Shown here: piece after piece, positions 49,546 to 57,374 of the stretch
Layout: the number at the start of each line of letters is the position of its first letter
Position numbering within the stretch: position 1 is the first letter of the stretch
DNA from: CADCVW01 sp964251385
Lineage (GTDB): Bacteria; Pseudomonadota; Alphaproteobacteria; Sphingomonadales; Sphingomonadaceae
DNA: 64,000 bases
Direction of reading: 5' to 3'
Assembly: GCA_964251385.1 (NCBI GenBank)
Contig: CAXUJK010000003.1
Coordinates: forward strand, 186,001-250,000
Program-made: the position numbers and the translations under genes
The notes under the pieces: model-generated
Told to the model about the DNA's origin: nothing
The model's input: the letters and a program-made list of their open reading frames with translations, nothing else
Database searches by the model: none

Positions 49546-50607
49546 TCAGCCGCGCAGGCGCCGTAACAGATGTTCGACATGCGCGACCGGCGCGTCCGGC
49601 AGGATGCCGTGGCCCAGGTTGAAGATGTGGGGCCGGTCGGCGAACGCCTCAAGGATCTTCGACGTCGCCTCGTCGAGGACGGTTCCGCCGGTGATGAGGG
49701 CGAGCGGGTCGAGATTGCCCTGTACTGGCATGTCGGGCGGCATGTTGGCGTGGGCCCAGCGCGGGTCGACCGTCTCATCGATGCCGATCGCGTCGACGCC
49801 GGTTTCGGCCGCGTAGGCGGCGAGCTTTCCGCCCGCGCCCTTGGGAAAGCCGATGATGGGCACGTCGCGGTGGCGTGACTTGACCCCGCGCACGATCGCC
49901 GCGGTGGGCGCGATGACCCAGCGTTCGAATTGTGCAGGCGAGAGCGAGCCCGACCAACTGTCGAACAACTGCACCGCGTCGACGCCCGCGTCGATCTGAC
50001 CGCACAGATATGCGACGGTCTCGGCCGCGATGCGGTCGATCAGCGCGCCGAACGCGGACGGGTCGCGGTAGGCGAGGCGTCGCGCGTCCGCCTGCTCGCG
50101 GCTGCCCTGGCCCGCGACCATGTAGGTGGCGACGGTCCAGGGCGAGCCCGCGAACCCCAGGAACGTCGTTTGCGGCGCGAGTTCGGCGGCGACCCTGAGC
50201 ACGGTGCGGTAGATCGCCTCGAGGTGCCGTGGTGCGGCTGTGAGGCCCGCCAGCGATCCGTCGAGCAGGGGAGGGGAGAGGCGGGGGCCTTCGCCGGCGA
50301 CAAAGGAAAGATCCTGGCCGATCGCATGCGGGACGATGAGGATGTCGGAAAACAGGATCGCGCCGTCGAATCCGAAGCGGCGGATCGGCTGCAGCGTGAC
50401 CTCGGCAGCGGCTTCGGCGTCGTAGACGAGGTCGAGGAACCCGCCTTTGTCCGCCCTAAGCGCACGGTATTCGGGAAGGTAGCGCCCGGCCTGGCGCATC
50501 AGCCACACGGGCGGCGGGTCGAGGCGTTCGCCGCGCAGCACGCGGAGCAAGGGTTTGGCGTCCGGCGTCGCGACGCGCAGAGCTTGGGCGCTCATATCGA
50601 CGGCCAT
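49546..50607 (-). CDS. hemE: uroporphyrinogen decarboxylase
   Basis: The 353-residue enzyme decarboxylates uroporphyrinogen III to coproporphyrinogen III. Motifs are PPVWLMRQAGRYLPEYRALR (substrate arginines), ILFSDILIVPHAIG (catalytic Asp), GFAGSPWTVATYMVAG, LFDSWSGSLSP and FNLGHGILPD. ATG 50,607 is preceded by AGAGAAAG. hemE flanking the origin is a hallmark of Caulobacter and other alphaproteobacteria. Confidence 0.98.
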   Translation of the reverse strand: MAVDMSAQALRVATPDAKPLLRVLRGERLDPPPVWLMRQAGRYLPEYRALRADKGGFLDLVYDAEAAAEVTLQPIRRFGFDGAILFSDILIVPHAIGQDLSFVAGEGPRLSPPLLDGSLAGLTAAPRHLEAIYRTVLRVAAELAPQTTFLGFAGSPWTVATYMVAGQGSREQADARRLAYRDPSAFGALIDRIAAETVAYLCGQIDAGVDAVQLFDSWSGSLSPAQFERWVIAPTAAIVRGVKSRHRDVPIIGFPKGAGGKLAAYAAETGVDAIGIDETVDPRWAHANMPPDMPVQGNLDPLALITGGTVLDEATSKILEAFADRPHIFNLGHGILPDAPVAHVEHLLRRLRG

Positions 50608-50924
50608 CTTTCTCTTGAAGAGAGTCTTAAAGAAGTAGGTTGATGAAGGATGTAGAGCGGCTTTTCGCGGGGCTTAAACGAGCGGAACGGAATCGCCAAC
50701 AGCTTGACTTCGCACGTGGATGAAGCGGCCGGGCGAGTCCCTAGCTTCATCCACAGGACTCACAGTGTCCGGGTTCACGGGACGGGGCTGGTTGCGGTGC
50801 TGTGGACGGAATCGCGCGGACGAGGACGGACGCGCGGCTTGAGCTTGCCAAGCGATTGCGCCTAGCTGCGTCCCCATGGTTTTCCCGCGAACTCTCCACA
50901 GCCTGCCGCGATGAACGGCAAGCG
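50608..50924. other. oriC: candidate chromosomal replication origin (oriC)
   Basis: This 317-bp gap lies between hemE and the ppsR-type kinase gene, the oriC position in Caulobacter and Rickettsia. It contains a perfect 11-bp inverted repeat, GTGGATGAAGC (50,716-50,726) and GCTTCATCCAC (50,744-50,754). Each arm carries a DnaA-box-like TCATCCAC(A/G). Further TCCACA cores occur at 50,801-50,806 (reverse) and 50,895-50,900. TTAA motifs lie at 50,627 and 50,674, but not in the CtrA spacing. Gene orientation switches exactly here: leftward to the left, rightward to the right. No strong AT-rich unwinding element is obvious. Confidence 0.7.
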
Positions 50925-51749
50925 ATGAGCAACAAGCTCCACATCCACCTGGTGTCGGATTCGACCGGCGAGACGCTCGACATGGTCGCCAAGGCGGGGC
51001 TCGCCCAGTTCGAGGAAGTCGCGACCGCGCGGCATTTCTGGCCGATGGTGCGATCCGAAGGCCATCTGGATCGCGTGCTCGACGCGGTGGCCGCGACGGG
51101 GGGGCTCGTCTTGCACACGCTGATCAAGCACGAGCTGCGCGTGCGGCTCGAGCATCGTTGCCGCCATCTGGGGCTGACCGCGATTCCCGTCATGGACCCG
51201 GTGGTGAACGCGCTGTCGGCCGCGCTCGGCCGCGCGATCACCGCCAAGCCGGGACGTCAGCACGTCATGGACGCGGCCTACTTCGCGCGCGTTGACGCCA
51301 TCCATTTCACCATCGCGCACGATGACGGCATCGGCGCGGACAATTGGGAGGAAGCGGACATCGTGCTCGCGGGCGTGTCGAGAACGTCCAAGACGCCGAC
51401 CGCGATCTACCTCGCCAATCGCGGGTACAAGACGGCGAACATCCCGCTCGTGCCGCAATCGCCGCCGCCGCCCGCCTTGTTCGGATTACGCCATCCGCTC
51501 GTCGTCGGGCTGACGACGAGTCCCGACCGGCTGATCCAGATCCGGCGCAACCGGTTGTTGTCGATGGGGCAGGCGGCGGAGACGGACTATGTCGACACGG
51601 ACGCGGTGATGAGCGAGCTCGCCTTCGCCCGGCGCATGTTCGCGGACAACGACTGGCCCGTGATCGACGTGACGCGGCGCTCGATCGAGGAGTCGGCGGC
51701 CGCGATCATCAAGCTCGCGACCGACCGGCAAGAGGCGGACGCGGCTTGA
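50925..51749 (+). CDS. kinase/pyrophosphorylase regulator (DUF299, PpsR/PDRP-like)
   Basis: The 274-residue protein has the DUF299 pattern: HIHLVSDSTGETLDMVAKAG at the start, P-loop-like VSRTSKTPTAIYLANRG, and C-terminal DVTRRSIEESAAAII. The family phosphorylates and dephosphorylates pyruvate phosphate dikinase or PEP synthase. ATG 50,925 starts the conserved strand. maf overlaps its stop (TTGA). This is the RP001-equivalent gene flanking alphaproteobacterial origins. Confidence 0.95.
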   Translation: MSNKLHIHLVSDSTGETLDMVAKAGLAQFEEVATARHFWPMVRSEGHLDRVLDAVAATGGLVLHTLIKHELRVRLEHRCRHLGLTAIPVMDPVVNALSAALGRAITAKPGRQHVMDAAYFARVDAIHFTIAHDDGIGADNWEEADIVLAGVSRTSKTPTAIYLANRGYKTANIPLVPQSPPPPALFGLRHPLVVGLTTSPDRLIQIRRNRLLSMGQAAETDYVDTDAVMSELAFARRMFADNDWPVIDVTRRSIEESAAAIIKLATDRQEADAA

Positions 51750-52333
51750 GACTCGTGTTGGCCTCGACCAGCCCGACGCGGCGCGCGATGCTGGCGGCGG
51801 CGGGGGTGCCGCACGAAGTCGCGTCGCCCGGCATCGACGAGCGTGCGATTCAAGACGGGCTGGGCGACATCTCGCCGACGGTCGTCGCGGCGACGCTCGC
51901 CCAGAAAAAGGCGCTGGCCGTGGCCGCGGAGCCGGAGACTCTCGTGCTGGGGTGCGACCAGGTGCTGGAGACGGCGGACGGGCGGGTCCTGTCGAAGGCC
52001 GGTTCGTCCGAGGCATTGCGGTCGCAGCTCGTCGAGCTCCGGGGAACGCACCACCGCCTCATCAGCGCCGCGGCGATCGCGCTGGACGGAGACGTCGTTT
52101 GGCGCGCGAGTGAGACCGTCACGCTTCACGCGCGAGCCTTTAGCGAGCGGTTCCTCGACGATTATCTCGCGCGAGAAGGAGAGGCGGCGCGCCATTGCGT
52201 CGGCGGCTACCGCATCGAAGCTTTGGGCGTGCAGCTGTTCGACGCGATCGAAGGCAGCCATTTCGCGATTCTGGGTCTGCCGCTTCTCCCGTTGCTCGCC
52301 TTCCTGCGTGAGCGGGGCGTGCTCGCGACATGA
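51746..52333 (+). CDS. Maf-family nucleoside triphosphate pyrophosphatase
   Basis: The 195-residue protein shows Maf motifs LVLASTSPTRRAML (4-17), LVLGCDQVLE (catalytic Asp), GVQLFDAIEGSHFAILGLPLLPLLAFLR. It hydrolyses non-canonical nucleotides. TTG 51,746 overlaps the ppsR stop. aroE follows with an ATGA overlap, so the ppsR-maf-aroE-coaE-dnaQ cluster is likely one operon. Confidence 0.93.
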   Translation: MRLVLASTSPTRRAMLAAAGVPHEVASPGIDERAIQDGLGDISPTVVAATLAQKKALAVAAEPETLVLGCDQVLETADGRVLSKAGSSEALRSQLVELRGTHHRLISAAAIALDGDVVWRASETVTLHARAFSERFLDDYLAREGEAARHCVGGYRIEALGVQLFDAIEGSHFAILGLPLLPLLAFLRERGVLAT

Positions 52334-53127
52334 TGTACGCCGAAGTCATCGGCGACCCGATCGCGCACAGCAAGTCGCCCGCGATGCACGGCTTCTGGCT
52401 TGCCCGGCTCGGCATCGACGCGGACTATCGGGCCACGCGCGTCGCGCCTGACGAACTCGGCGGCTTTCTGCGCGGACGCCGCGTCGATCCCGATTGGCGC
52501 GGATGCAACGTGACCGCGCCCCTGAAAACGGACGTGTTGGCGCACCTGACCACGATCGGTCCCGACGCGCGCGCGATCGGGGCTGTCAATACGTTGATCG
52601 CGGGGGAGAAGGGCGCGCTGCATGGCGTCAACACGGACGCGCACGGAGTCCTGTTCGCGCTCGCCGGGATCGCGCCCGAGCACGCGGTGGTGATCGGCGC
52701 GGGCGGCGCGGCGCGGGCGGCGCTGTTCGCGCTCAAGGTAATGGCCGTGCCTCGCGTGACCGTGATCAACCGCGACATGATCCGGGCACGCGCCGCGCTC
52801 GACGACCTGGAGCTGGACGGTCGCGTCGTGCCGCTCGGCATCGATGTTCCCGCCGACCTCCTGGTCAACGCGAGCGTGCTCGGCATGGCGGGGCAGCCGG
52901 ACGTGCCGTTCGACCTGTCCGCGCTGGCTCCGGGAGCGACCGTCTTCGACATGGTTTATGCGCCGCTCGACACCGACCTCCTGCTGCGCGCGCGCCGCGC
53001 GGGCCTGCGCACGATCGACGGCCTGACCATGCTCGCCGAACAGGGCGCGATGGCGTTCGCCGCGTTCTTCGACGCGGGGCCGGACGTGGCGGACACGCCG
53101 GAACTTCGCGCGGTGCTGACCGCATGA
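52330..53127 (+). CDS. aroE: shikimate dehydrogenase
   Basis: The 265-residue enzyme reduces 3-dehydroshikimate. Motifs are GDPIAHSKSPAMHGFWL (shikimate serines), GCNVTAPLKTD (catalytic Lys), GAVNTL, and NADP-binding VVIGAGGAARAALFAL. The C-terminal GLTMLAEQGAMAF is typical. ATG 52,330 overlaps the maf stop. Confidence 0.97.
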   Translation: MMYAEVIGDPIAHSKSPAMHGFWLARLGIDADYRATRVAPDELGGFLRGRRVDPDWRGCNVTAPLKTDVLAHLTTIGPDARAIGAVNTLIAGEKGALHGVNTDAHGVLFALAGIAPEHAVVIGAGGAARAALFALKVMAVPRVTVINRDMIRARAALDDLELDGRVVPLGIDVPADLLVNASVLGMAGQPDVPFDLSALAPGATVFDMVYAPLDTDLLLRARRAGLRTIDGLTMLAEQGAMAFAAFFDAGPDVADTPELRAVLTA

Positions 53128-53137
53128 CCGTGGCCGC

Positions 53138-53731
53138 ATGATCGTGTTGGGCCTCACCGGCTCGATCGGCATGGGCAAGTCGACCGTCGCCGCGATGTTT
53201 TCCGAAGCTGGCGTGCCCGTGTTTGACGCGGACGCGGCGGTGCATCGGCTGCAGGGCCCCGACGGTCGTCTGGTCGCGGCCATCGAGCGCGCGTTCACCG
53301 GCATGACGAGCACGGGCGGCGTCGACCGCACCGCGCTCGGCGAGCTGGTCCTGGGCGACCGGGCGAAGCTGAAACAGCTCGAAGCCATCGTCCACCCGGC
53401 CGTCGCCGAGGAGCGCGCGGCGTTTTTCGCCGAACATGCCGACGCGCCGCTGGTCGTGCTCGACATCCCGCTGCTGCTCGAAAAAGGCGGCGAACGCCAA
53501 GTCGACAAGATCGCCGTCGTCTCGGCCCCGGCCGACGTGCAGCGCGCCCGCGTCCTTGCCCGGCCCGGCATGACCGCCGACCGCTTCGAGCACATATTGG
53601 CGAGGCAGATGCCCGACGCGGAAAAGCGGGCGAAGGCCGACTTCGTCATCGACACGGGCGCATCCATCGATCGCACATCGAAAAACGTCCGCCGCATCGT
53701 GGCTTGCCTGTTGGACGACCAAGGCCGATAG
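53138..53731 (+). CDS. coaE: dephospho-CoA kinase
   Basis: The 197-residue P-loop kinase completes CoA synthesis. GSIGMGKS (8-15) is the Walker A motif, followed by PVFDADAAVHRL, LDIPLLLEKG and RVLARPGMTADRFEHILARQMP (lid). ATG 53,138 lies 10 bp after aroE. Confidence 0.96.
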   Translation: MIVLGLTGSIGMGKSTVAAMFSEAGVPVFDADAAVHRLQGPDGRLVAAIERAFTGMTSTGGVDRTALGELVLGDRAKLKQLEAIVHPAVAEERAAFFAEHADAPLVVLDIPLLLEKGGERQVDKIAVVSAPADVQRARVLARPGMTADRFEHILARQMPDAEKRAKADFVIDTGASIDRTSKNVRRIVACLLDDQGR

Positions 53732-53744
53732 GCTGTCCCGTTCC

Positions 53745-54440
53745 ATGCGCGAAATCGTCTTCGATACCGAAACCACCGGCCTTTCCCCGATCATGGGGGA
53801 CCGACTCGTCGAGATCGGCTGCGTCGAGCTCGTCAACAAGGTGGAGACGGGGCGCACGTTTCACGCCTATTTCAACCCCGGCCGGCCGATGCCGAGCGAC
53901 GCGGAGGCCGTGCACGGGCTGTCCACGATCTTCCTTTCCGACAAGCCGAAATTTCAGGACAAGATCGAGGAGCTGCTGACGTTCCTCGGGCACAGCCCGC
54001 TCGTCGCGCATAACGCGGCGTTCGACTTCGGATTCCTCAATCACGAGATGGGACATTGCAGTCGGCCGTCGATCTGCATGACGCGCATGGTCGACACGCT
54101 CGCGCTCGCCCGCGGTCGCCATCCGGGCGCCAAGCACAGCCTGGACGCGCTGTGCACGCGCTACGGCGTCGACCGTTCGCTGCGCGTCAAGCACGGCGCG
54201 CTGATCGACGCGCAACTGCTCGCGCAGGTCTATGTCGAGTTGAGCGGGGGGCGACAGATTGGGCTTGGTCTGGGTAACGACACACGCCGCGACGGCCGCA
54301 TTTCCGCCGCGTCCGTGTCGCGCTCGCCCGCGCGCACGGCTCGGGAAGCACGCCCGCACGCGGCGTCGGCGGACGAACTCACCCGGCACGCCGAATTCGT
54401 GCGCACGTTGAAGAACCCGATCTGGAACCGCGCCGCCTGA
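53745..54440 (+). CDS. dnaQ: DNA polymerase III epsilon subunit (proofreading exonuclease)
   Basis: The 231-residue protein has the DEDDh exonuclease motifs: FDTETTG (Asp7, Glu9), LVAHNAAFDFGFLNHE, and HSLDALCTRYGVD with a downstream HGALIDAQLLAQVY (His-Asp). It proofreads for PolC/DnaE. The C-terminal ~45 residues are Ala/Arg-rich and probably bind the polymerase. It is 13 bp after coaE. Confidence 0.95.
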   Translation: MREIVFDTETTGLSPIMGDRLVEIGCVELVNKVETGRTFHAYFNPGRPMPSDAEAVHGLSTIFLSDKPKFQDKIEELLTFLGHSPLVAHNAAFDFGFLNHEMGHCSRPSICMTRMVDTLALARGRHPGAKHSLDALCTRYGVDRSLRVKHGALIDAQLLAQVYVELSGGRQIGLGLGNDTRRDGRISAASVSRSPARTAREARPHAASADELTRHAEFVRTLKNPIWNRAA

Positions 54441-54473
54441 CGCGAAGTTGCCCCTGGTCGAAGGAGTGTACCC

Positions 54474-55064
54474 ATGAAAGTTCAGATCTCGGGCCATCAG
54501 ACGGACACCGGGGACGCATTGCGCACGCATGTCGAAGACCGGCTCGACGCGATCGCCGACAAGTATTTTTCGCGCGCCATCTCCGCTCAAGTCACGTTCG
54601 GAAAAGGTCCGCACGACAACCGCTTCTCGTGCGACATCGTCGCGCACGTCATGCAAGGGGTCATCCTGAAGGCGGCGAACTTGGCGGGCGATGCGCATGT
54701 CGCGTTCGATGGCGCGGCCGATCGCATCGAAAAGCAGCTGCGCCGCTACATGCGCCGCCTGCACGACCACCATGCGACGCCCACCGGAGAAGTCGGTGAA
54801 AGCGTGGCGCGCGCCGATGCGGACGCGAACTATACCGTGTTCGACGGCGGCGACGCGGAGGCCGAGGCGTCGGACAACCCGCTGATCGTCGCCGAAACGC
54901 GCGTCGACATTCCGGACGCGACCGTGTCGGACGCGGTGATGATGCTCGACCTGCGCAACACGGGCGCGCTGATGTTCCGCAACAGCGGCACGGGCACGTT
55001 CAACATGGTGTACCGCCGCGGCGACGGAACGATCGGCTGGGTCGAACCGCAGCCGACGGGCTGA
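54474..55064 (+). CDS. hpf: long-form ribosome hibernation-promoting factor
   Basis: The 196-residue protein has an N-terminal HPF/RaiA domain (MKVQISGHQTDTGDALRTHV to HDHHATP, ~105), an acidic linker, and a C-terminal dimerisation domain (RVDIPDATVSDAVMMLDLRN, FNMVYRRGDGTIGWVEP). The long form drives 100S ribosome dimers in stationary phase. ATG 54,474 follows GAAGGAG. It stands immediately before ptsN, as in many proteobacteria. Confidence 0.95.
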   Translation: MKVQISGHQTDTGDALRTHVEDRLDAIADKYFSRAISAQVTFGKGPHDNRFSCDIVAHVMQGVILKAANLAGDAHVAFDGAADRIEKQLRRYMRRLHDHHATPTGEVGESVARADADANYTVFDGGDAEAEASDNPLIVAETRVDIPDATVSDAVMMLDLRNTGALMFRNSGTGTFNMVYRRGDGTIGWVEPQPTG

Positions 55065-55087
55065 TCGCCCCCTATGACCGTCTTTCG

Positions 55088-55555
55088 ATGACCGGCATCG
55101 CGGATCTGCTGAGCCCGGCGTCGGTCCGCGCGCGCATGCAGGCGGGGTCCAAGAAGATGCTGTTCGCGGGCCTGTCGGGCATCGCCGCCGCGATCGTCGG
55201 CGGCGACGCGAACGCCATTCTCGAATGCCTCAACGCGCGGGAGAAGGCGGGGGCGACGGGATTCGGCGGGGGCGTCGCGATCCCGCATTGCCGCCATGCG
55301 GGGCTGGACCGCGTACGCGGGGCGTTCGTCCGCCTCGCCGATCCGGTGGACTACGGCGCGGTGGACGGCGTGCCCGTCGACCTGGTCTTCATGCTCCTGT
55401 CGCCCACCACGACCGGGCCCGACCACCTCAAGGCGCTGGCCGCGGTCAGCCGCCTGCTGCGCGACCCGGCGACCGCGAGCAAGCTGCGCGGCGCGCGCTC
55501 GAGTGACGCTCTTTATGCGCTGCTGACCGGCGATGAAGCGCGTGACGCCGCCTGA
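55088..55555 (+). CDS. ptsN: PTS IIA-like nitrogen regulatory protein PtsN
   Basis: The 155-residue EIIA-Ntr domain has the phospho-His in GGVAIPHCRHAG (His67) and VDLVFMLLSPTTTGPDHLKALA. It belongs to the Npr-dependent nitrogen/potassium PTS. The end overlaps the thioesterase gene by 23 bases. Confidence 0.94.
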   Translation: MTGIADLLSPASVRARMQAGSKKMLFAGLSGIAAAIVGGDANAILECLNAREKAGATGFGGGVAIPHCRHAGLDRVRGAFVRLADPVDYGAVDGVPVDLVFMLLSPTTTGPDHLKALAAVSRLLRDPATASKLRGARSSDALYALLTGDEARDAA

Positions 55556-56003
55556 CGCGCCGACCGGCGCGGAGGCGCATTTCCGCGCGCTCGAGTCCCT
55601 TTACCGCAGCGCGCCGATCAACGCGGGCTTCGACTCCCGTTTGGAGATCGTCGCCCCCGGGGTTTCCCGCATCCGTTTCGTCGTCGACCCGCGACTCTTT
55701 CACGCCGCGGGGGCCGCGCACGGCACGGTGTATTTCAAGATGCTCGACGACGCGGCGTTCTACGCCGCCAACAGCCTGGTGAGCGACCGCTTCCTGCTGA
55801 CCACCGCGTTCAACCTCCACTTCACGCGGCCCCTGGGAACGGGCGCCGCGGTCGCCGAAGGGCGCTGGGTGAGCGGGCGGCGACGCGTGTTCGTCGCCGA
55901 TGCACGCTTGCTGGGTGCCGACGGCGAGGAGGTTGCCCGAGGAACGGGGACGTTCGCGACGTCCCGGACGCCGCTCGCCTCGCTCCCCGGCTATGCGGCC
56001 TAG
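55533..56003 (+). CDS. PaaI-family hotdog-fold thioesterase
   Basis: The 156-residue hotdog protein has HGTVYFKMLDDAAFYAANSL, the hotdog helix with the catalytic acid, and LLTTAFNLHFTRPLGTG. It probably hydrolyses an acyl-CoA. The substrate is unknown. It overlaps ptsN and is 3 bp from the DUF1491 gene. Confidence 0.88.
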   Translation: MKRVTPPDAPTGAEAHFRALESLYRSAPINAGFDSRLEIVAPGVSRIRFVVDPRLFHAAGAAHGTVYFKMLDDAAFYAANSLVSDRFLLTTAFNLHFTRPLGTGAAVAEGRWVSGRRRVFVADARLLGADGEEVARGTGTFATSRTPLASLPGYAA

Positions 56004-56006
56004 GGG

Positions 56007-56345
56007 ATGAGCCTGCGGTCGAGCATCGTCGTGTCGGGCCTGTTGCGCGCGGCCGAAACGGCAGGCGGCAACGGCGCGGTTCTGTCGCGCGGAGACGCGG
56101 ACGCGGGGGCGATCCTCCTCGTGCTGGCAAGTCGCGGAAAAGGGCACGGGGTGTGGGAGCGCATGTCTCGCCTGGACGGCGTTTTCACGTGGAACTTAAC
56201 CAAAGATGCGGCCGAATCAGGTGAAAACGATTCGGTTGCTCGGTTCATCGACGATAGGAAACGCTTCGACCGAGATATTTGGGCGGTCGAGTTGGATATC
56301 CCGAATGTCGAACAGTTCATCGTGGATTCACTGACTGAAACTTGA
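56007..56345 (+). CDS. DUF1491 family protein
   Basis: The 112-residue protein matches DUF1491: LRSSIVVSGLLRAAETAGGN, GAVLSRGDADAGAILLVL, and FIDDRKRFDRDIWAVELD. The function is unknown. ATG 56,007 follows the thioesterase stop after 3 bp. A weak parS-like sequence (56,181-56,196) lies inside. Confidence 0.87.
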   Translation: MSLRSSIVVSGLLRAAETAGGNGAVLSRGDADAGAILLVLASRGKGHGVWERMSRLDGVFTWNLTKDAAESGENDSVARFIDDRKRFDRDIWAVELDIPNVEQFIVDSLTET

Positions 56346-56500
56346 CCCGTTCGGACCGCCGTCTTCATAGCATTGTGTATCGAAAGCGCGGGGGGTTCGT
56401 CGTTCAGGCGGATCACGCAGTCGGGGGGGAGACCACAGGAAGCCGGGCCGGTTGAGGCGCGCTCCGACTGGTCCGCCTCACCGCACAGACAAGAGCGACC

Positions 56501-57220
56501 ATGTTCGGACTTCGTACGGGCGGCTATGCCGCTGCCATCGCCCTCCTCGGCACCACGATCGGTGCCGGTCCTCAGGTCTGGGACAGCCAGGCCGTCGCAG
56601 CCACTCTTCCTTCCGTCTTCGTTGCCGCTCCCGCCGAGCCGACCGACGTGTCCCCGCAGCTTCCGGTTCAGAGCGTGACGCTCCCGGCTTCCGCGGTTCC
56701 CGAGATTCCCGCCGCCACGGCCGTCGAGCCGATCCCCGTCGTCGAACCCGCGCCCGCCGCTCTTCCCGTCATGGCGACGCCGATCGTCGTCGCGCCCAAG
56801 GTGCGCGGGTCGCTCGCGTCGATGGTCGCCGAGCATCGTTCGGCCAGCGTCCCGGACCGCGAGCGCGAATGCCTCGCCGGCGCGATCTATTTCGAGTCCA
56901 AGGGCGAGCCGCTCCCCGGTCAGATCGCGGTGGGGCAGGTCATCGCCAACCGCGCCAAGTCGGGCCGCTTCCCCAAGAGCTGGTGCGGCGTCGTGTTCCA
57001 GCGCAGCCAGTTCTCGTTCGTGCGCGGTGGCAGCCTGCCGCCGATCCCGCGCGCCAGCGCGCACTGGAAGACCGCGGTCGCGGTCGCGCACATCGTCGCC
57101 AACGATCTCCATGATGCGGTCGCGCCGAAGTCGCTGTTCTTTCACGCGCGCTACGTCTCGCCGGGCTGGAAGCGCATGAGCAAGGTCGCGACCGTCGGGA
57201 ACCACATCTTCTACCGTTGA
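56501..57220 (+). CDS. cell wall hydrolase (SleB-type)
   Basis: The 239-residue protein has a short N-terminal hydrophobic segment and a proline/alanine/valine-rich linker (~30-105). A C-terminal hydrolase-2 (SleB) domain follows: RECLAGAIYFESKGEPLPGQ (catalytic Glu), AVGQVIANRAKSGRFPKSWC, FVRGGSLPPI, and FHARYVSPGWKRMSKVATVG. It probably cleaves peptidoglycan glycan strands in the periplasm. ATG 56,501 is the likely start. Confidence 0.9.
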   Translation: MFGLRTGGYAAAIALLGTTIGAGPQVWDSQAVAATLPSVFVAAPAEPTDVSPQLPVQSVTLPASAVPEIPAATAVEPIPVVEPAPAALPVMATPIVVAPKVRGSLASMVAEHRSASVPDRERECLAGAIYFESKGEPLPGQIAVGQVIANRAKSGRFPKSWCGVVFQRSQFSFVRGGSLPPIPRASAHWKTAVAVAHIVANDLHDAVAPKSLFFHARYVSPGWKRMSKVATVGNHIFYR

Positions 57221-57374
57221 ATCCGACAACAGGAAATCTGGGAACTCGCGTACCTGTTGCCCATTTGCCGCAAGCGGTGGTGCAACTGACGCCGCGCCGC
57301 AGATTGCGCTGGCGTGCGTGCGACAGTTTTCTTACGCTCGTCCGCAAAAGAAACGTACCCAGGAGAGTTTCAAG

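Noticed and set aside
50611..50623. TCTCTTGAAGAGA palindrome near the hemE start
   Set aside because: It overlaps the hemE ribosome-binding region and is short; no reason to call it an operator or part of oriC.
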